Below, one piece after another: positions 32,971 through 43,900 of a DNA stretch of 64,000 nucleotides. Under the pieces are notes generated by a model that searched no databases, was not told the DNA's origin, and worked only from the letters and a program-made list of their open reading frames with translations. How positions within the stretch are numbered: position 1 is the stretch's first letter; every line of letters starts with the position of its first letter. The DNA is from Aphrocallistes beatrix (taxonomy: Eukaryota; Porifera; Hexactinellida; Sceptrulophora; Aphrocallistidae), in contig OY725490.1 of the NCBI GenBank assembly GCA_963281255.1, positions 3,100,001 to 3,164,000 of the forward strand. The letters run 5' to 3'. A program made the position numbers and the translations under genes.

Positions 32971-33613
32971 AGTGATCTTAAATAACTATTACGTAACAAC
33001 AACAGTTTATTGTTGTGTCAATACAATGATCTACATTTTTGAGAGTGAAGCCATAATAATGTATGGAAAAATTCTGAAAAATTCGCTAGATATTCGAACT
33101 TACGTTTTAATAATAAGATAAGTTCAAAAAGTACTTTATATTTTCCTGTACTCGAACTTGTAGGGCTGTCGAAAGCCCATTAAAAAAGTGCTAAGACAAT
33201 TGTCGTTATGTTATAATCAAAACTAGTGCGGCTCCTTGTCGAGAACTAACACAGTTTATACAAAGGTGATGAAGGCATAGCCACTGGTTACCAGCCGCAT
33301 TTTCTTTTTCACTCATACGTCCTAACTTGCACTTGTACCTTGGTACTTTCAAAAGTAATAAGTTATCCCAAACCCGCTCCGGACAGTTTGCTATAGGGGG
33401 CAGGTGATTCGTTACAGGACAAACATTTGAGTCAGGAAACGAAATGCGCAGTTAATTTGTCTCTCATTCTTGCTCTTAACATATAGAGAGTTTGCTTAAT
33501 CTCAGGAATTTGAATTTGAATGCCATTATGTGCTACACTATCCGATTTTTGTGCATATATTAAAAATTAGATTTTCATCCATAACTTCCAGATATAACTA
33601 ATTTCAGAGGAGA
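32971..33613. promoter_or_regulatory. 5' region of RPL14
   Basis: A strong splice-acceptor-like sequence (ATATAACTAATTTCAG) ends at 33606, eight bases before the ATG, so a 5'-UTR intron is likely. A pyrimidine tract TTCTTTTTC at about 33302-33310 resembles the start site of ribosomal-protein (TOP) mRNAs. Both assignments are tentative. Confidence 0.4.
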
Positions 33614-34042
33614 ATGGTATTCACCAAGTTCGTAGAGATCGGGCGAATAGTTCTGATATGCAGAGGACCTTACTCAGGCAAATTAGCCGCAGTCGTGGAC
33701 GTAATCGATCAGAACAGAGTCCTGATTGACGGCTCCATCCTGGGGGTACCGAGGATGCCATTCCGGATGAAGAACATCAAACTCACGACGATGAAAGTGA
33801 AGTTCCCTCATTCCGCCGGTGAGAAGGTAGTGAAGCAGGCGCTGGAGGTGGGAGATATCGGGGAGAAGTGGAAGGCGACCTCTTGGGCGAAGAAATTAAA
33901 GAAGAGACAGGTGCGTAGGAACCTCAGCGACTTTCAGCGCTTCAAACTGAAGAATTTGAAGCAGAAGAAGGCTAGGATGTTGAGTGTCTCAACAGCCAAG
34001 GTGCGCAAGGAACTCAAAGATAAGAGAAGCAAGAAAAAATAA
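33614..34042 (+). CDS. RPL14: 60S ribosomal protein eL14
   Basis: 142 residues beginning MVFTKFVEIGRI, with the eL14 KOW-like fold region 'GPYSGKLAAVVDVIDQNR' and 'LIDGS', then the conserved 'KFPHSAGEKVVKQA' and 'KWKATSWAKKL', and a Lys-rich tail. Human eL14 has the same block order and a longer, Ala/Lys-rich tail. The protein is part of the large ribosomal subunit in the cytosol. Codon use is markedly GC-richer than in neighbouring genes, as usual for highly expressed genes. ATG context is good (A at -3, G at +4). The coding part has no intron. An acceptor-like site lies just upstream. Confidence 0.95.
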   Translation: MVFTKFVEIGRIVLICRGPYSGKLAAVVDVIDQNRVLIDGSILGVPRMPFRMKNIKLTTMKVKFPHSAGEKVVKQALEVGDIGEKWKATSWAKKLKKRQVRRNLSDFQRFKLKNLKQKKARMLSVSTAKVRKELKDKRSKKK

Positions 34043-34249
34043 GAACTAATTTCTTCTTAGTGGTTCGTTAGGCTTATAGGATCAATATATTGTAGTGATG
34101 ATGCTTGATAAATTAATGTTTAGACGTTGTTATTGGTTCTACCTGCTCCCTGAATCAGGCGAGAAATCTTTATCATTATTTGAACGCGAGTCAAGCATGA
34201 ATAGTGTCAATTTATAAATTTTGGACTTTCTACATGTCCATACTTGCCA

Positions 34250-34380
34250 ACTGTTCCGTTTTTGGCGGGACGTCCCGCTTTTTTCACTCTTCTATTGAGC
34301 TAATTTTCACGAGTGTCCCGCTTTTTTTAATTCTACGTATAATACTTTTCTATTGCGTCCCGCCATCTCCCCCAACCGCT
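34250..34380 (+). repeat. dispersed 'GCGGGACG' repeat, best copy
   Basis: 'CATACTTGCCAACTGTTCCG', 'GGCGGGACGTCCCGC' (a palindrome), 'ATTGAGCTAATTTTCACGAG'. Related copies lie at 1636, 46440 and 55255. Confidence 0.6.
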
Positions 34381-34839
34381 GCAACTCAATTTCATCAACC
34401 ATGGATACATTAAAATTGAATTTAGAAAAAAGGGATAATGACGTCATTCAGTAATGAGTGATATTTGAATAATATTAGGTCTGAGTGATAGATTATAGCG
34501 TATCTCTGTAGACATATTTTCACACTTCTTTTTGGTGTTTTTCTGTATCATAGATCTGTCACTTATTTGTTGATCAGAAGTTAAGGGTCATATTTTAATT
34601 TAACTTAAGCCATAAGGGTTTGAGCATCCAAACGATTGTAGATACTTTCAATTTTAATCCTCGAAATTAGGAGCGCTCCCGCACCGCTCTCCTATAATGC
34701 GCCCCTTAAATTAGGGAAAATCGTGGAAATAAATTCTATTAAAAGGAGTGCGCTCAGAAAATTTGGAGCGCGCTTTAATGCTCTGCAGTCAATGTACCTC
34801 TCAATAGAACCCTTCCAGTTTTTCCTTTATAATTTGACT

Positions 34840-35480
34840 TAGAATTTTTGAAATATTAGAATTAGAAATTGGAGTCTACATTCTGGATGGCTCACGTTTA
34901 GTTGAACTTCCTGATCCTGATGGGGAGGGAATGAATTTATGAGAGTGAGGAGACAAATAAAAGGTATTCGATTCTCTGATAGAAAGATTGGAAGGGAGGA
35001 GACAATTTCTCCTGAGACAGCTGAGCTAATGGGAAAAAGAGTTAAACAGAACACTCGCAAGCTGTATCCAATCTTTAGAGAAGATTGAGAGGGGTGAGAT
35101 GCAATAGTTTCTAACTTGAAAATGAATAAAGTGAGAATCTCAATGGAAAAAGGAATTTTAGATTTAAGTGACGAGATTAGCGAGAAAGAAAAGAAGCTCC
35201 ATTATCCACAAGTTCGATTTATTACGGAAGAAATGCTATCGATTCTAATCTCCCAATTTGGATGATTGACTAAAATGGCTCATCTTTCTTATCCGGTGAA
35301 AATGTGTGATACTTTTGGGAAAGGTAATGGAAGTTTTAACAATCCGAGAGGTGTTGCGTTTTATGATGATAATCAAATAATATGTATTGCTGATTTTCAT
35401 AATTCACGCATTCAAGTTTGAACTTGGATGGAGATTATTTAGGTAAATTTGGTAGAAATATCCTCGATGGTCCAGGTAAT
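34840..35480 (+). pseudogene. TRIM-like coiled-coil/NHL pseudogene
   Basis: The plus strand near 34970-35100 reads DSLIERLEGRRQFLLRQLS, stop, WEKELNRTLASCIQSLEKI, a typical TRIM-family coiled coil. About 35140-35260 continues ISMEKGILDLSDEISEKEKK and VRFITEEMLSILISQFG. About 35300-35420 encodes an NHL blade (FGKGNGSFNNPRGVAF, CIADFHNSRIQV), then a frameshift and LDGDYLGKFGRN. Several in-frame stops interrupt it. The remaining propeller blades are missing and no RING or B-box was seen upstream. The domain order is that of the coiled-coil/NHL gene at 9909, so it is a dead paralog of the same class. Confidence 0.8.
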
Positions 35481-35544
35481 TCATAATGGATCCTATGTTG
35501 TTATTTAGTTTCTAACTTTCACTGCTATGATTCATTGGAGGAAG

Positions 35545-36065
35545 CGGAATAAGACCGATGTTTAGGTAGGAATATGACCAACTAGCGTGATGCTAGGAAT
35601 TAGACCAGGTGTGTCAAACTCGAATCGGATAGTGGACCAATTTCATAACCCCAGCTCTTCCCCGGGCCATGATAGAATGAATAAATTTTAACTACTGATT
35701 CATTCAATTATAATATTTTTTCGCAACTGGCTGGCGGGCCATAAATGGCCCGCGGTCCACCAGTTTGACACGCCTGAATTAGACCAATGGCTTTTTAAAG
35801 TTAGGAATTAGACCAACGATTTTTTAAAAGTTAAGAATTAGACCAATGCGAGGTAGGAATTATAGACCTAAAATCTGCCAAGTAGGAATAAAACCTAAAA
35901 TTGGAGGGAGAGCGAAAGTGAGCAACTTGGCAGGTTTAGTTCTTATTCCTCCTTCGCAGATTTAGGTCTCATTCCTACCGCTGCGTTGGTCTAGTTCCTA
36001 ACTTTAAAAATACGTTGGTCTAGTTCCTAACTTTAAAAATACGTTGGTCTAATTCCGGCGTTGCA
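35545..36065. repeat. foldback repeat built of GGAATTAGACCAA units
   Basis: Units of GGAATTAGACCAA spaced by 'TTTTTAAAGTTA' on the left (35593-35870) are mirrored by 'TTGGTCTAATTCC' / 'TTGGTCTAGTTCC' units on the right (35983-36058). A hAT MITE interrupts one left unit. Confidence 0.75.
35606..35776. mobile_element. 171-bp hAT-type MITE with 8-bp target duplication
   Basis: Ends CAGGTGTGTCAAACT and, reversed, CAGGCGTGTCAAACT. AATTAGAC repeats exactly at 35598-35605 and 35777-35784. The interior contains CCCGGGCC and GGCCCGCGG, as in the widespread 'CAGGCGTGTCAAACTCG' hAT elements. The duplicated octamer is also part of the surrounding tandem unit, so the duplication is supported by position as well as by sequence. 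Confidence 0.88.
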
Positions 36066-37189
36066 TTAATTGCATATTATTGAATTCCACATCATATTTA
36101 TTAATTTCGTACGAAACCTCGTGCGAAATTCATGCGAAACTTCAATTTCCTAATATGGTAGGCAGATGGTGAAATTTTTTATTTGTTAGATAAAGGATCT
36201 CTTTTCAAAATTCATCACTCTTTTCTTCCAGGTTAGATGATGAGATCTGTGTACTAATAATACGCAGATACAATAAATGCGTGCCACTCATTCACAGTAT
36301 TTAGTACTTTTTAAGGGAAACAAAGTTTTTCTGATATTTTAGTTGTCATTTTTTTTACTTTTTTATCGGATTCTCTGCATCGAAATTAACCAAGATATAT
36401 GCCTCCAAATACCGGGTAGCACGAATAGTTTGTCCATGGAGCCACTTCTGTGTCTAAATTTAACTGTGCATGGCACATGGTTAGATTCTTTTTATTTCTC
36501 GCGTTTACACCAAAAAATGGCAAAATAAATTATTATGAAAAAGCCTAGGTGGAGCTAGGGCTTCTCCCATAAAAAAATGTGAATGTTTCCCATAACAAGT
36601 TTTGTATGTGTGGCTAAAAAAATCTGACAAAAATATACGATTCAGAGGTAACTTGCGGAGAATCTTAATTTGAGGTCTTTTTACAATCTAAGAAAGTTGA
36701 AATACTAAAAATTTACCCTCAAAAGACAACATTATCAGACCTGCCAACATAATTATCACAATTAAACTTCGTTAGTATTACGAACAGATATTTATTCCCT
36801 ACAGAGAAAATACATGTAAATCACTCCGGTTAATACGAATTCTGGATATGAACAAATTTCGACTGTGCCCTGATATTCGTATTAACGAGGTTCTACAGTA
36901 CAGTCAGTTGGACGCATAACTGCTTTTCCCTAGACATTTGCTTATACCTGGGCGCGATTTTTGTTTATTAAATACGTATTTAAAAAATTAGCTCATTCGC
37001 TCCGCTAGACAAAAGGTTTCGTATGATTATCCTACCTACTAATGATGGATATCTGAGTGCGTGCAGGATTCCCTGACACAAGAATAAAATAAGTATTAAA
37101 CTCTCACAGGCCAAACTGTAGAATAAGATAAGCATGTTACCAATAAATTATATGAAAATAAATATTTGCTCTAACACAAAAATCCGTGG
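36066..37189. other. intergenic; degraded MITE near 36763-36898
   Basis: 'TATTCGTATTAACGAGGTTC' at 36871-36890 with a weaker inverted counterpart near 36767 suggests an old pogo-like MITE. No gene was seen. Confidence 0.4.
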
Positions 37190-38155
37190 ATGGTTGGCAG
37201 TTATTACCTATATTCTAGCAATATAGTATTTAGATATTCTTGTAACAGCAAAATGACAGTTCGATTTCCTGATGTGTCACAAGATGTGAAATGTGTTGAA
37301 ACCAACCTCTTTGAAGAAGTATTAGCTTCTCCTTATCAAGAAATTAGCCATGCAATAGCCGTGGCGAAACGAGGAGGAGCTCCAGGTGAAATATTTGATC
37401 CTCGAGGTGTTGCTATTGATCCGGCAACCAATCACATATATATCACAGAAGGAGTGAATTTACGAGTGTCCATTTTTTTGCAAACGGGTGAATTCATAAA
37501 AACATTTACTCACAAGCTCATGAACTCTCCATGGGGCATTGGCGTCTATAGAGACAATGTGTACGTGACAGACATTTTAGGAAATTATGTACTCAATTTC
37601 AAAGTGGCAACAGACATCCATCTCGTTGCTAGGATAGGGAGCAAAGGATCTGATGTCGGACAATTCCTTTGGCCTCGACAAATTGCCATCTCCACCAATG
37701 GAGAAGTGTATGTTACTGATTGCGGCAATCATCGTATCCAGATTCTACGTAGCGACCTCCACTTTCAGCGATACATTTCACACCACTCCATGAGAAGACC
37801 CAAGGATGTTAGCCTGACTCCAGATGAAGTTTATGTTCTCAGTGATACAGACTCTCCCTGCGTACATGTATTCTCTCACAATGGAAACAAGATTCGCTCT
37901 TTGATTACAAGTGCCTATGTTGGAGAGCAGGTTCTCTTCTTCTGCCTGGACTCAAGCAAGAATATAATTATCAGTTATTTTAGACCTAGCCAAGTTAAAA
38001 TATACTCAAAAGAAGGGAGTCTCCTTCATACAATGGGAAGATATGGTAATGAAGTCGGAAATTTCTATTTGCCTAACGGGATAGCTCTCATTGATAATGT
38101 AAAATTAGTAATTGTGTCTGATAATTGTAATTACGGACTGCAAATATTTTATTGA
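37190..38155 (+). CDS. NHL-repeat beta-propeller protein (no RING, B-box or coiled coil)
   Basis: 321 residues from the first ATG. The second ATG at 37253 (A at -3) is the more likely start and gives 300 residues. The body is six NHL blades: 'DPRGVAIDPATNHIYITEG', 'SPWGIGVYRDNVYVTDI', 'WPRQIAISTNGEVYVTDCG' with NHRIQIL, 'RRPKDVSLTPDEVYVLSD', 'LFFCLDSSKNIIISYF' and 'LPNGIALIDNVKLVIVSD' ending LQIFY. It thus consists of little more than a propeller. It is closely related to the gene at 57784 (shared 'ISHHSM' and 'LTPDEVYVL'), and the two bracket the ABC-transporter duplication. The molecular role of stand-alone NHL propellers is undefined. Ligand or RNA binding is a family-based guess. Confidence 0.85.
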   Translation: MVGSYYLYSSNIVFRYSCNSKMTVRFPDVSQDVKCVETNLFEEVLASPYQEISHAIAVAKRGGAPGEIFDPRGVAIDPATNHIYITEGVNLRVSIFLQTGEFIKTFTHKLMNSPWGIGVYRDNVYVTDILGNYVLNFKVATDIHLVARIGSKGSDVGQFLWPRQIAISTNGEVYVTDCGNHRIQILRSDLHFQRYISHHSMRRPKDVSLTPDEVYVLSDTDSPCVHVFSHNGNKIRSLITSAYVGEQVLFFCLDSSKNIIISYFRPSQVKIYSKEGSLLHTMGRYGNEVGNFYLPNGIALIDNVKLVIVSDNCNYGLQIFY

Positions 38156-38774
38156 ATACGTATTGGTTATACTTAATGCTGTTTATTAGTGTGTATCTAT
38201 ACAATTAGTTTTGCAGACTAATTGTATTAGATACAATCACTATTGAAATGAGTGCAGTTGATTGGCCGTTTTACAGTGAATAGTTTTATAAAGTATTGGC
38301 CTACTTCTAAAATACCCTCCTGCCAACATTTTGAGTTAGTTTTTTCTCTAAATGGATTTTTCGGGAGAAGCTTAAGTATGAGAAAGATAAAATTTGGACA
38401 CAAGATGTAGAATGTTTATGAGATCCAACACAAGGCGCAATAGGGAAACTATGTGTCCTCTCTCCAATGCCAATATTTCGCCACTTGGAGCTACTTGTAT
38501 CACCAGGTGTCGCTCTAAAAACGAAATGTCCCACATCTTTAACTTCTTTTAAAAGTGGCAGGTCATCATTTTAATCCTGAATTCATGCTCAGCACTATAT
38601 TTCCAGCAATTTGATATATGTGTTACAGTCAATCTGTGTAATCATTTATTTCATGAAAAGCCCAATGATTTCACGAAATTACTAGGATTTTCGTGAAAAC
38701 CCCACACTCATTCCACGAAATGCCTAGTAATTTCGTGAGAGCACTAGTTTTCACAATCTGACTGTAATATACAC
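38156..38774. other. intergenic, nothing recognised
   Basis: Inverted 'CTAATTGTATAGATACA'-type motif near 38195-38235 and short 'TTTCGTGAAA' repeats near 38650-38740. No gene. Confidence 0.4.
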
Positions 38775-38953
38775 CAGTGGTCTTCAAAATTTTTTCCCAG
38801 CGTACCCCCTGGCTATTTTTTGAACTTTACGCGTACCCCCAAGTAAGGAGAAATTATGGTTGAATGAGATATAACATACTTAACAGACTCGTCTCAAAGA
38901 GAGCTCGCGTACCCCCATGAGAAGCCTCGCGTACCCCAGTTTGGAGACCACTG
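38775..38953. mobile_element. 179-bp hAT-type MITE at the tandem-duplication edge
   Basis: Ends CAGTGGTCTTCAAA and, reversed, CAGTGGTCTCCAAA. The interior has four copies of GCGTACCCC in mixed context. Flanking octamers ATATACAC / ATATAGTA agree in the first five bases, a decayed target duplication. Tandem copy 1 begins four bases after its right end. Confidence 0.75.
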
Positions 38954-39233
38954 ATATAGTATATATATTGACCATATTTTGAAAGATTTTTTGTTTGACC
39001 GTGCCTAGCAACGGCCAGGAATTTTCTCACATTCCTGTATTTTTGCATTTAACTCATTCGAGATCAGTTTACTAAAAAATTTCAGGAGAAAATAATGAAA
39101 ACTTTTTAAGTTAGTTCTGGAAGGAAACACCACCCTCAATTATGACTCAAAGAGTACTGCATAATTTGAACACAGATAGTATGAGCATAGTATTTTGAAC
39201 ATAGTTTCAGCAGACTTTGAGCATAATTTGAGC

Positions 39234-40472
39234 CATGGCCTACTATACATAAGGCTTCATAGTAACTTGTGGATTTTGGACTAGGGATGCAGTAGAAGAT
39301 GATTGAACTAATACATGAGCTGCCTTAAAATCATTAACGACGCAGAATAGAGCTTAGGAATGTATTACCAGCATATATAAATATGGTGTCAAAGTACCCA
39401 TATCCGTTGTAAAATTTTGATTAGTCACCATATTATTGCGCAACAGGTTATATTTGTGACGAATTTAGTGATTTTCAGAGCCGTTTTAAGGACACTTCTA
39501 AGTGTTTTTAATATAACATGTTTTGCCCTAAACCATAGCCTACTCTATATAAGGCCGCACAGTAACTTGCGGATTTGGGACTAGGGATGCGGTAGAAGAT
39601 GGTTGAGCTAATACATGAGCTGCCTTAAATCATTAACAAGGCACAATAGAGCTTAGGAATGTATTACCAGCATATATAAATATGGTGTCAAAGTACCCAT
39701 ATCCGTTGTAAAATTTAGATTAGTCATCATATGGTTGCGCAATAGGTTATATTTGTGACAAATTTGGTGATTTTCAGATGCCGTTTAGGGGCACTTCTAA
39801 GTGTTTTTATTATAATATTTTTCGCATAGAACTGAGATGTGAATGGGTTAATACGAAAAATTTGGAATTTTTCATGGAATGTTGCTACATTCCAGTGTTG
39901 CTATGGAAACGTGTTTCAATGGTTTACGAGATATTCGACAAATTACCAAATGTGACCAATATGATAAATTGTCTAATAACTCGTAAACCATTGAATTTAG
40001 ACAAATATATTATATTATCACTTAATAGGAAATAGTATATTGAATGTCTAGCTTTTGCGGTTTTCAAGATATGATCCCAACTGACCAAAACACGTTACCA
40101 TAGCAACACTGGAATGTAGCAACATTCCATGAAAAAAAATCCATTTTTCGTATTAACCCATTCACATCTCAGTTCTATGCGAAAAATATTATAATAAAAA
40201 CACTTAGAAGTGCCCCTAAACGGCCTGTGAAAATCACCAAATTTGTCACAAATATAACTTATTGCGCAACCATATGGTGACTAATCAAAATTTTAACAAC
40301 GGATATGGGTACTTTGACACCATATTTATATATGCTGATAATACATTCCTAAGCTCTATTCTGCATCGTTAATGATTTTAAGACAGCTCATGTATTAGTT
40401 GAACCATCTTCTACCGCATCCCTAGTCCAAAATCTGCAAGTTACTGTGGGGTCTTATGTATAATAGGCCATG
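39234..40472. mobile_element. foldback element with duplicated left arm, copy 1
   Basis: Ends CATGGCCTACTATACATAAG and, reversed, CATGGCCTATTATACATAAG. TTTGAGC occurs directly outside both ends (39227-39233, 40473-40479), a probable 7-bp target duplication. The left arm is present twice in tandem (39234-39530 and 39533 onward), the right once. The arms pair over several hundred bases around a centre near 39990. Non-coding. The superfamily is not identified. Confidence 0.8.
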
Positions 40473-40978
40473 TTTGAGCAGATTTTGAACATAGTTTGAA
40501 CATAATTTTAAGCACAATTTCCGCAGTCCCTATTATTGCTACGTATTATGTGGTTACCTGCCTAAGTGAATTTAATTGGAATCAGTCAATCGTCTTAAAA
40601 TTTGACATCTTACTTTTAATAGAAGAATGGATCATTTGAATGTAATCATTCTTATCTTGAATTCCTTTATACTGTATTTGTTTTAAACAGATTATTGCAT
40701 TTGCATATGTTAAATATTTTAGTCAACGTTTAATTTATTCTGCTACGAAAGTATTCTAAATTTGCAAATTTTACTCTAATAATAAAAATTAGTTCAATAT
40801 TCTTGGCAATTGCAGCAATATGTACACTGTTAGATTCGTTGTCAGAAAGGAATGAATCTCCACATACTAGTATTAATTATCTGTTTCCTTACAACTTTTA
40901 CTATTTGCCTGGAATTGTATAACATTATGATTATGATATCAATAAATATATTAGAGGAGCTAATTGCAATACTATTAA

Positions 40979-43900
40979 TTAATCCTTTTTTGAAGCATAA
41001 GCCATGTGAGCTGATGTCCTCAGCGCCGCCTGAGTCGTAACATCAGTTTGTGAAACCAGTTTGGAGAGGTAGCTTCCATCATCCTCAAGCAAAAGGTGAG
41101 GTGAATTCACTTCTACAATCTCTCCTCTCTCCATCACGATAATTCGATCGTAGTCAATTACTGTATTCAGACGGTGAGCAATGCTGATCACTGTTTGATT
41201 TTTAAAACTATTGCGTAGAGTGTTTTGTATCTTTGCATCAGTGACGTAGTCGACATTAGCTGTTGCCTCATCCACTATAAGAATGCGAGTTCTTCTAAGG
41301 AGTGCCCTCGCGAGGCATAACAATTGCTTTTCTCCCACTGAGAAGTTGTTCCCATCTTCTTGCACCCTAGCGAATAGACCTCCTTGTAAGGATGCGATAA
41401 GACCTCTCAGTTGGACATGATCCAGAGAGGACCATATTTCTGCGTCAGAAAAGTGTTCGGAAGGATCCAAGTTGAACCTGAGTGTTCCCGTGAATAACAT
41501 TGGGTCCTGTGGGATCACAGATATTTGTGTACGGAGACGGTTCAAATTGAGATGTGAAATGTCCACACCATCAAGTAGTATCCGTCCTGCACTAATGTTA
41601 GTCAGTCGAAAGAGTGCATTGATAATGGAAGATTTCCCCGCTCCAGTTCTTCCTACAACGCCCACTTTACTGCCTTCGTTCACCTTAAAAGAGATCCCTC
41701 TGAGCACCATAGGGAGATCTTCAGCATACTTTAGATAGACATCTTCAAATGTGATGCTACCTTGACACATCATGCTTCTGCCAAATATATTTGTATCCTG
41801 CGGGCCTTTTCGGTTTTTGAAGAGACCCTTCCCTCTGTAATCAGCCTCAGGTTCTAGTTTAATGTAAGATAGAACTCTGTCTGCAGAAACCATCATTATA
41901 TCCAAATTGATGGATGCGATAGCTGCTAGGTAGAATATTGTTGGGATGTTAAACGTAATTTGGAATGAAAGAGCGATATTTTCGTTAGACTGGTAGTAGT
42001 AATTTCTGACGAAGGCTGTCCAAATGACAATTGACAGGAATGTGTTAACAATGAAAGATACCCGTTGTACGAACCATGATACACTTGATTGGAGCATCAC
42101 CCAAACTTTAATATATGACTCCAAATGGTAGAGCAAGTCTTTCGTAACTTTCTCCCGAATTCCAAGGGATCTGATGGTTGTCATTCCCTGTAGCGTGAGG
42201 GAAATATGGGAATAGAGCGGACTTCTTGAAAGAGTTTCCTGGTGACGTAATTCTGTAGCTATTGGTAGATAATAGTGGATAAAACCGAAAAGGAGGAAGA
42301 TCATTATAATGGATGGTACGATAAGAAGCTTTTGAACAAAACAGGAAGCGATCAAAGAGAAAACAATCATGAAAATTGTTATCCAGGAATCCAGCATGTT
42401 GTATGGAATATTAGAATCTACATAGCTTGTGTCTTTAGAGAATCTAGTTAGGATTCGTCCACTTGGATTTATTTCGAAAAATCGCATCGGTGTGTTCAAG
42501 ACGCTTTTAAACATTTTTCTATGGAACTTGATCGCGGCTCTCCAAGTAAATATAATGAAAATGAGCCATTCTTGAATTACGAAGTATAGCAAAGCAGTGA
42601 TTAATGCAGTTAACGCCCAAAAGTGGTGAATACTGACGATGTCTACAAACCAGGCTGGTGCGATTGCATCTGTCGAGTTTGTTGACGAAATAGAGACAAA
42701 AGAGTTTGCATTGGAAGCAAGCCACATAAACTTTTGTATCCACCAAATAAATGAAATTTGAGTTATGTTTGCAACAGATGTGGATAAAAGAAGCAGGAAA
42801 AGCAGACAGAAACCTCCCATTTTAGCATATTTAGGATAGATAGTTAATCTTGTGCGATCTGAATTTTCTTCACTGAGTGCCGTTGACATGGGCATCTCTT
42901 CTATTTCACTTTCCATTCCGTTCATATAATCCAAATCAACTCCCTCATTGTAATCCATATTTTGAACACCAACTTGGCTGTTCTTAACTTTTTCTTGGAT
43001 CTCTGATAAAAAAACTTTTTCACTTCTCCTCTTTATTTTTTTGCATGTGTCATCTTCAACAATTTTTCCGTTCTCCAGCATTACTATTCTATCATCATCT
43101 CTAGCGAACAGAGTTTGGTGAGTGACTAACAGAACAACTTTATCGCTCAAGAATTCTTGAATGCACTTTTCGAATATGTGCTTCCTAACTCTGGCGTCCA
43201 CTGCTCCCAAGGGGTCATCTAGCAGGTAGATCCGTGCTACTGTGTACACAGTGCGGGCTAGCGCTACTCGAGCTTTCTGCCCTCCACTCAAGGTGATACC
43301 TCTCTCCCCGACCAATGTTAGGTCTTTCTTACTGAACAATTCCAGATCAGATATCAATCCACATACTGATAACACTTTCCAATAACGATCATGCTTATAC
43401 TCACTGCCAACTAGAATGTTATCTCTGATTGTACCTGAGAATACCCAAGATTCTTGTGCTGAGTAGGAAACCCTTCCATTCACTTGGACACTTCCCTGGT
43501 ACTGAGATATCTCATTGCATAGTGCAAGTAAGAGTGTAGACTTCCCAGCTCCAACTGCTCCTGTCACGAATATCAATTGGGGCTCATTACTCACTTTCAG
43601 ATTGACATCGTCTAATCCTTTCGATTGGTTCGACCATTTAACAGTTAATTGGTGGGTGTCGATACTACTGCTGTTGAGATCAATTAATATTCTCGGGGGG
43701 TTTTTCTTGGTAATTTCTAAATGTAAAAATTCAGAAATTCTCTTTCCAGAGATATAGACCTCAACAGCTGCAGAAATGAAAAGCATAAATTTCGCTGCAG
43801 TGATTTGTATCTGTTGGTAGAGCATGAAGCATAGAGCAACTCTTCCGAGTGGAATCGGTGTGTCTGAAAAGTAGCTCATTAAAAACGTTGTATAGAAGAT

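Noticed and set aside
39778..40035. 85-codon frame repeated identically at 48552
   Set aside because: Lies wholly inside the foldback element, and the opposite arm encodes nothing similar.
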